A stretch of 8,876 bases of DNA from assembly GCA_900313405.1 (NCBI GenBank), contig OMQY01000120.1, forward strand, positions 1 to 8,876, written 5' to 3'. Position 1 is the stretch's first letter. Each line of letters starts with the position of its first letter. Below, piece after piece: positions 4,688 to 8,876 of the stretch. This DNA comes from an uncultured Eubacteriales bacterium (GTDB taxonomy: Bacteria > Bacillota_A > Clostridia > Saccharofermentanales > Saccharofermentanaceae). The notes under the pieces were generated by a model. The model made no database searches. It was not told where the DNA came from and was given only the letters and a program-made list of their open reading frames with translations. Both the position numbers and the translations under genes were made by a program.

Positions 4688-5998
4688 CACATACGTCCCG
4701 TTATCTCCGATATATTCAAAGAGGTCGGTATCCCCCTCGGAGAACGAGTGCTTATAGGATATTCCTTCCTCCCTCTCGTCCTCGTTGACGTAGTAGAAGA
4801 ATAACAGTTCATCGCCTACTTCCGGCGCCTGAGCGACATCAACATACAGGACGCCTCTCATGTCTTCGTCGTCGAAGGCCGCGTGTACCCCGTCCGTATT
4901 TGTCTTCACTGAAGTAACCGTCACGATCTCGACATACCACTCATCTATCCCCATCTTGTCGGCATAGAGTTCTTCGACCATCTCATCCGTGATCTCTGTC
5001 TTGGAAGACTGAGTCTGAGCGACACCCGTTCGGGCATTCCCGTTATTTAACTCTGCCTCCGCGGCCTTGCCCGAAGATATCAGATATCCCGTAAGAACAG
5101 CACCTAAGAGGAACATCGTTCCGATGAAGATATATAATCCCATTGCGCTTGCCTTGGTGATCACAGGCGACATTATATGGCCGGGGTCCGACTCGTCGAC
5201 CGCTATCTCGACACTCTGCTCCAACCTTATATCGGAATCGCGGCCTGCAGGGAAAACATCATATACCGCCTCATATCTTACTCCGTCATAGCTGTACTCG
5301 AAGACCGGCGACGTACTTATATACAGGTGGCTTCTGGTCGTATTATTAACGGAGTCATCGTAACTCATCGTTCTGACGTACCCGACACACCTGGCATCTG
5401 CCCTGCCGCGATAGAGCACCTTCGAAGCAATCCGTCCGATCACTGCTTTGACAAACATGAACAGAGCTGTCGCCACGCATATAACGAATGCGCACCACAC
5501 GACAGCTTCCGCCCCCTCGAACCTGTCCTTGTTCAGGATGAAGCAGGCAACACCGCCGCTCGTGAGAGCCATATAGGATCCGGTGATCCTGATATCGATC
5601 GAAGACGACGTGGAAGAAGATGTCGTATACGCCGTTCCGCCGTATGAACTGCGTCCCTGGAAGAGCATCACGAGCCCCAGCACCAGAAAAATACAGGAGA
5701 AGATCAATCCGAAGATCGCGATCTTCTTCATTGCCGCCGCCACGATCAAGCTGATAAAGGCCGCGACAACAAGGAACGCGAAGATCTTTCCCAGGCCGCT
5801 GATGGGAAGGCCGTCCTCGTCATATGTGTTTCCGGGAGGCCCCTGCACCTTCATCTTCGCGAAAAGCACCCGCAGATCAGTCGTCATCATTGTCTCCACG
5901 CGCTGTTTGTACTCTGCCCTTATGGCATCGTACTGCTCGTCAGAGAGATATTGATCCTCGCTGAAATAGTATCTCGGGTCATTACGGCTGATCAGCAT
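4673..5998 (-). CDS. Multi-pass membrane protein with DUF3592-like region, function unknown
   Basis: The 441-residue product has no clear enzymatic family. Residues 1-65 are polar, with a tyrosine- and charge-rich start. Membrane segments are predicted near 70-90, 94-113, 165-188 and 285-308, with a possible one at 141-155. A Ser/Thr/Gly-rich stretch (116-135) sits between the second and third. The region 200-278 resembles DUF3592: a variable strand (CVGYVRTMS), then PVFEYSYDGVRYEA, a G-x-x-x-x-I-x-L-E-Q-S-V-E-I segment, and a terminal D-E-S-D-P-G-H-I-M box equivalent to the usual Y-N-P-x-x-P. After the last membrane segment comes an acidic, probably extracytoplasmic tail (310-441) rich in Asp, Glu and Tyr. 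AAGGAG lies about six bases before the ATG. It sits between the zinc-ribbon gene and the flippase-like gene on the same strand. The function cannot be assigned. Confidence 0.85.
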   Translation of the reverse strand: MLISRNDPRYYFSEDQYLSDEQYDAIRAEYKQRVETMMTTDLRVLFAKMKVQGPPGNTYDEDGLPISGLGKIFAFLVVAAFISLIVAAAMKKIAIFGLIFSCIFLVLGLVMLFQGRSSYGGTAYTTSSSTSSSIDIRITGSYMALTSGGVACFILNKDRFEGAEAVVWCAFVICVATALFMFVKAVIGRIASKVLYRGRADARCVGYVRTMSYDDSVNNTTRSHLYISTSPVFEYSYDGVRYEAVYDVFPAGRDSDIRLEQSVEIAVDESDPGHIMSPVITKASAMGLYIFIGTMFLLGAVLTGYLISSGKAAEAELNNGNARTGVAQTQSSKTEITDEMVEELYADKMGIDEWYVEIVTVTSVKTNTDGVHAAFDDEDMRGVLYVDVAQAPEVGDELLFFYYVNEDEREEGISYKHSFSEGDTDLFEYIGDNGTYVPPDS

Positions 5999-6010
5999 AC
6001 TTTCTCCTTG

Positions 6011-6044
6011 TGACGTTATCTATTTGTACTATTATACAACGTCA
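6011..6044. promoter_or_regulatory. Promoter of the DUF3592-like gene flanked by an inverted repeat
   Basis: On the minus strand TATAAT (6036-6031) is a perfect -10 box about 32 bases before the ATG, without a good -35 box. It is bracketed by the perfect inverted arms TGACGTT (6011-6017) and AACGTCA (6038-6044). A shorter nested pair, ttgta (6024-6028) and tacaa (6035-6039), lies inside. Symmetry around the -10 suggests an operator, but no regulator is identified. Confidence 0.4.
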
Positions 6045-6061
6045 GCGGGCAAATCGGACGC

Positions 6062-7438
6062 TCACTCCCACCTGTACGAGTTGCCTTTTCCGCCATATTC
6101 GGACGTGTATATCTTGCGCTGGAGCATGACGAACTTATCCTCACCCGTGATATCGGCCTTATGGAGCGAATCGTAGTACTGTTCGACCCCCGGCGCATCT
6201 TCGATGCTCTGCAGATCCTTACCCTTGGATTGTTTACGTTCTTCGAGCGCATCAAAGAAGTTCTTCTTTTTATTCGGCGACTGTGCTCTGATGGCACGTA
6301 CGACCGGGAACGAACAATATGTCACGAACATACTCGCGAGCACGAGGTGCATGACGAGCTCGTACCTTGGTGCGAGGTAGAACAGGCAGAACAAGAGTAA
6401 TCCCACTGTAGCGGTCAATCCCAATACAAGAGGAAGACGGCGCCTGATCTTACGCCACTTCTTACGGAAGTTGCTCTCGGGGATATTACCCGATGCCTTG
6501 CCGGTCTGACCGTTGATGGCGAACGAATAATTGATGCCGTTATATTGGTAGTTCAGGAACCATACCGGGAAGAGCGCATAGTTCTGCGTCAGGTCCGTAG
6601 CTTCTGCTTTCTCGCAGTGGAGCCTCGAATCCTGGTATCCTGCGATGACCATCTGTGCAGCCTCTTTGGAGTAACCGGAGAGTCGGTCAAGGATGCGGTC
6701 GCTCATCTCGAGAGCATTCGTGTCATATCTCTCGGAATAGAAGCCCGGGAGATATGCGTCGGCATATTCCTTCATCTCTTTGTAGTCGAACGGTTCGATA
6801 GACTCCATCAGTCTGTCGTTGATCCTCTTGCTCGCATCGAACGGCACGTTCTTCACACCGAAAGCGATCTCCCTGTCGATCGCATAGACCATCCTGTTCG
6901 AACTTTGGGCTTCATTCACGGCGTCATACTTATAGCCGACACCGCCGATCGCAGAAATGCATGTCGCATTGATGAGCCAGAACGGTACGTAAAGGCCGAT
7001 CAGCTTCTTAACATTCCTGGAAGACGTGAAGTCACGCGGCGCATAAGGATAATCCGCAGCCCACTTATAGAAGATCTCTTTGGCCTCTTCCCTGTCGATC
7101 TTGAACGGAATGATGTAGTCCGGCAGGAACTCGTTACGAAGCCTGCCGGCAACGAGCGAAGCCGAGCCGCAGAAAGCGCAGAATGCAGCAGACGTATGTT
7201 CATCGGCGATGAGAGTCGCGCCGCATGAGTCGCAGACTATCTCCTGCTTGGTATTGGTTCGACTCTCTGCCTTGTCGGCCTCTTCCTTTTCTTTGAAACC
7301 TCTGATGATGTCGATAGAACCGGGCCTGAAGTAGGTGCCGCACATATCGCAGGCGGTCTTGCCGCTCATGATGTCGAATCTGAGCCTGCCGCCGCAGTTC
7401 GGGCATATCGAAGCCTTGGAGATCGTTTCTCTTTCCAT
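6062..7438 (-). CDS. Membrane protein with two N-terminal zinc ribbons
   Basis: The 458-residue product opens with two four-cysteine zinc ribbons: CPNCG and CDMCG (Cys12, 15, 30, 33), then CDSCG and CAFCG (Cys69, 72, 87, 90). The first looks like a TFIIB-type ribbon. A long mixed alpha/beta middle follows, including LPDYIIPFKIDREEAKEIF (105-123), GLYVPFWLINATC (148-160) and ALFPVWFLNYQYNG (288-301). The segment FAINGQTGKASGN (306-318) recurs in Bacillota zinc-ribbon membrane proteins of this layout. Two membrane segments lie near 335-357 and 361-382, with a basic stretch before them (324-334), and then a charged C-terminal tail. The ribbons, with no signal sequence ahead of them, should face the cytoplasm. 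The role is unknown; protein-protein contact or assembly of an envelope complex is possible. AGGGG (7446-7450) lies seven bases before the ATG, and an extended -10 promoter is further upstream. Confidence 0.88.
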   Translation of the reverse strand: MERETISKASICPNCGGRLRFDIMSGKTACDMCGTYFRPGSIDIIRGFKEKEEADKAESRTNTKQEIVCDSCGATLIADEHTSAAFCAFCGSASLVAGRLRNEFLPDYIIPFKIDREEAKEIFYKWAADYPYAPRDFTSSRNVKKLIGLYVPFWLINATCISAIGGVGYKYDAVNEAQSSNRMVYAIDREIAFGVKNVPFDASKRINDRLMESIEPFDYKEMKEYADAYLPGFYSERYDTNALEMSDRILDRLSGYSKEAAQMVIAGYQDSRLHCEKAEATDLTQNYALFPVWFLNYQYNGINYSFAINGQTGKASGNIPESNFRKKWRKIRRRLPLVLGLTATVGLLLFCLFYLAPRYELVMHLVLASMFVTYCSFPVVRAIRAQSPNKKKNFFDALEERKQSKGKDLQSIEDAPGVEQYYDSLHKADITGEDKFVMLQRKIYTSEYGGKGNSYRWE

Positions 7439-7480
7439 AATTGTTCCCCTATTCCTTTGTATTACTTATTCCCAAAGGAG

Positions 7481-7489
7481 ATTATAACA
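7481..7489 (-). promoter_or_regulatory. Extended -10 promoter of the zinc-ribbon membrane protein gene
   Basis: The minus strand reads TGTTATAAT, a perfect extended -10 box, 43 bases upstream of the ATG and after the stop of the transporter gene. No good -35 match is seen at normal spacing. It indicates that this gene can be transcribed separately from the transporter gene. Confidence 0.5.
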
Positions 7490-7536
7490 TTACAGATAAG
7501 ACAAAGGCTATAGTAATCGTATGACAGCTGACGGAA

Positions 7537-8876
7537 TCAGCTCATTCTCTTGGCCTTGAGCCTCACGATCTTACGGTCGATAACGGCCAACACGCCCGGC
7601 AGTACGAACAGGATCAACAGCACGGCGCAGAAGGCACCGATCGAGATGGTCTGTACGATCGCCTGGACCGTCTTCTCTTCGAACATATTCGCTACGATAG
7701 CGGTTACCACGATGAGGATCAGACCGGATGTCATGATCGTGTGGATCGAGCCCTCATATGCCCTCGCGAGCGACCTTCTCTCGTTCATGGTCTGCCTCGA
7801 TTCACGGTAGTAGTTCGTAAAGAGTATTCCGTAGTCGATCGTCGCACCCATCAGGATACATTCGACTATGAGCACGGCCAGATAGAACATACTGCCGCCC
7901 ATGAGACCGTTCGCGACTATCGTGATATAGACACCGCACTGAACGATAAGGACGAGGATGGCAGGCACGGTAAACGACCTGAATGTCAGCATTACGATCA
8001 GGAAGATCGCGGCGGCGGTTATAGTCGTGATGAAGGTAAGCTCATTATCAAAGGTCTCCTTCATCTCATGCGTCATCGCGGCATTACCGATCAGGTAGCT
8101 GTCGCCCTTGAAGTTGCTGTCGGTATATTCATTAAGCCTGTCGAAAAAGTCATTGATCTCATCGCCCTCGTCCTTATAGATCGTCGACATGATAAGTCTC
8201 GAATATTTCTCGGACACGAACACCGACTTGGCATCTTCGAGCCTTACGCTGCCGGCTGCGATAAGGAGCCTCGTCTGATCGTCGATCAGCGACTCATATT
8301 GAGGGTTGTTCAGGATATTGTCGGTAACAAAATTGTACAGCTCGTCGATCGACATCACCCGGTCATTTCTGTCCGGATCCGCGAACCTCAGGGAATAGAC
8401 CATATCGATCAGATCAAGATCGATCGGCGCACCCTGAGCTTCGAAGACAGCCTTCATCTCCTCGGCGGTATATTGTATTCCGATGCTCGTTTTGTAGCAG
8501 TCGATGCGGTGCACGTTCTCGTCTTCGTTAAGGAGTTCGATAAGGCCGCTGATACTCTCTTCATCCTCATTCTCATAGACGAGGACGATCTGGTTATTAC
8601 GCGGGAAAACGTCCGATACCTCGTCGCTCCACTCGATCGTATATTCGATACCCGTCCTTGACTGCAGGATGGTTACAACGATAAACAGGATCATGAATCC
8701 GTATGTTACGACATAACGCGCCTTGTGGCTGAATGCCGCTGCCCAGCCCGTGGGGATCTTGAGCCTGTGCTTGGCAGTCTTCGTCAGGATCTTGTCACAG
8801 TAGATGATAAGACCCGGCAGGATCGTAAGCACGCAGATCATGGAGATGAATACTCCCTTGCCGAGAACGATACCCA
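7537..8876 (-). CDS. MMPL/RND-type membrane transporter, C-terminal part (5' end outside window)
   Basis: The frame is open to the right edge. The first internal Met codon (8841) is preceded by 11 in-frame codons (GIVLGKGVFIS), so the gene continues beyond the window and 445 codons are seen here. Numbering from the edge, a membrane segment (1-26) ending in LPGLI fits TM6 of an MMPL transporter. TM7 (about 54-70) is followed by a large extracytoplasmic loop (71-275), and then segments near 281-297, 302-321, 327-349, 379-397 and 409-432. GATIDYGILFTNYYRE (343-358) is the conserved MMPL/RND motif with the proton-relay Asp. MMPL proteins use the proton gradient to export lipids or other hydrophobic compounds. 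The roughly 400 missing residues should hold TM1-5 and the first loop. It is the most upstream gene of the right-hand group; its substrate is unknown. Confidence 0.9.
   Translation of the reverse strand, partial: GIVLGKGVFISMICVLTILPGLIIYCDKILTKTAKHRLKIPTGWAAAFSHKARYVVTYGFMILFIVVTILQSRTGIEYTIEWSDEVSDVFPRNNQIVLVYENEDEESISGLIELLNEDENVHRIDCYKTSIGIQYTAEEMKAVFEAQGAPIDLDLIDMVYSLRFADPDRNDRVMSIDELYNFVTDNILNNPQYESLIDDQTRLLIAAGSVRLEDAKSVFVSEKYSRLIMSTIYKDEGDEINDFFDRLNEYTDSNFKGDSYLIGNAAMTHEMKETFDNELTFITTITAAAIFLIVMLTFRSFTVPAILVLIVQCGVYITIVANGLMGGSMFYLAVLIVECILMGATIDYGILFTNYYRESRQTMNERRSLARAYEGSIHTIMTSGLILIVVTAIVANMFEEKTVQAIVQTISIGAFCAVLLILFVLPGVLAVIDRKIVRLKAKRMS

Noticed and set aside
6545..7228. 227-residue open frame on the plus strand opposite the zinc-ribbon gene
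   Set aside because: The opposite frame has intact zinc ribbons, promoter and ribosome site. The plus-strand frame shows none of these.
7471..7480. AAAGGAG on the plus strand after the zinc-ribbon gene start
   Set aside because: It resembles a ribosome site, but no plus-strand open frame with gene-like features follows. The bases are part of the minus-strand 5' leader next to its -10 box.
7526..7542. Hairpin AGCTGA-CGGAA-TCAGCT at the end of the transporter gene
   Set aside because: The stem is only six pairs and includes the stop codon, and no T run follows on the minus strand, so it is not called a terminator.
7741..8661. 306-residue open frame on the plus strand opposite the transporter gene
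   Set aside because: It is antisense to a gene with clear MMPL motifs, its translation is rich in Asp, Arg and His without any recognisable domain, and no ribosome site was found. It is a shadow of the biased codon use of the real gene.

Overview
The window reads as chromosomal DNA of an uncultured or little-studied anaerobic Bacillota, most likely a Clostridia of the gut or rumen type. The grounds are strong AGGAGG-type ribosome binding sites, sigma-A promoters of the extended -10 form, a short Gram-positive-like lipoprotein signal, Nif11-type peptide precursors ending in a double glycine, and a cluster of membrane proteins of a kind common in Clostridia. This placement is inference; no rRNA or marker gene is present. 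No stretch over 300 bases lacks a gene.

Left part (1-2337, all minus strand): the first 24 codons of a probable D12-class DNA adenine methylase run off the left edge, with a promoter that carries a perfect 16-bp palindrome. Next come a terminator, a surface lipoprotein gene, and a two-gene operon of a cyclase/kynurenine-formamidase-like metal hydrolase followed by a LacA/Maa-type sugar O-acetyltransferase.

Centre (2417-3566, plus strand): a compact transcription unit with its own promoter and a clear terminator. It encodes three tandem RiPP-like precursors. Each has a Nif11-type leader ending in the same eight residues (ELGKVAGG), followed at once by an unrelated core of 35, 23 or 26 residues. 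The cores carry one cysteine in total, and no maturation enzyme, peptidase or dedicated exporter can be seen in the window. This is the most interesting part: an apparently orphan, three-product precursor cassette whose chemistry cannot be deduced locally.

Right part (3562-8876, all minus strand): four envelope-related genes. In transcription order they are an MMPL/RND-type transporter (5' end outside the window), a membrane protein with two zinc ribbons, a membrane protein with a DUF3592-like region, and a flippase-like protein of the MprF/LPG-synthase transmembrane family. The last converges on the precursor cassette. Promoter-like sequences before the zinc-ribbon and DUF3592-like genes suggest several transcription units rather than one. 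A role for any of these in export of, or immunity to, the precursor peptides is only a guess from position.
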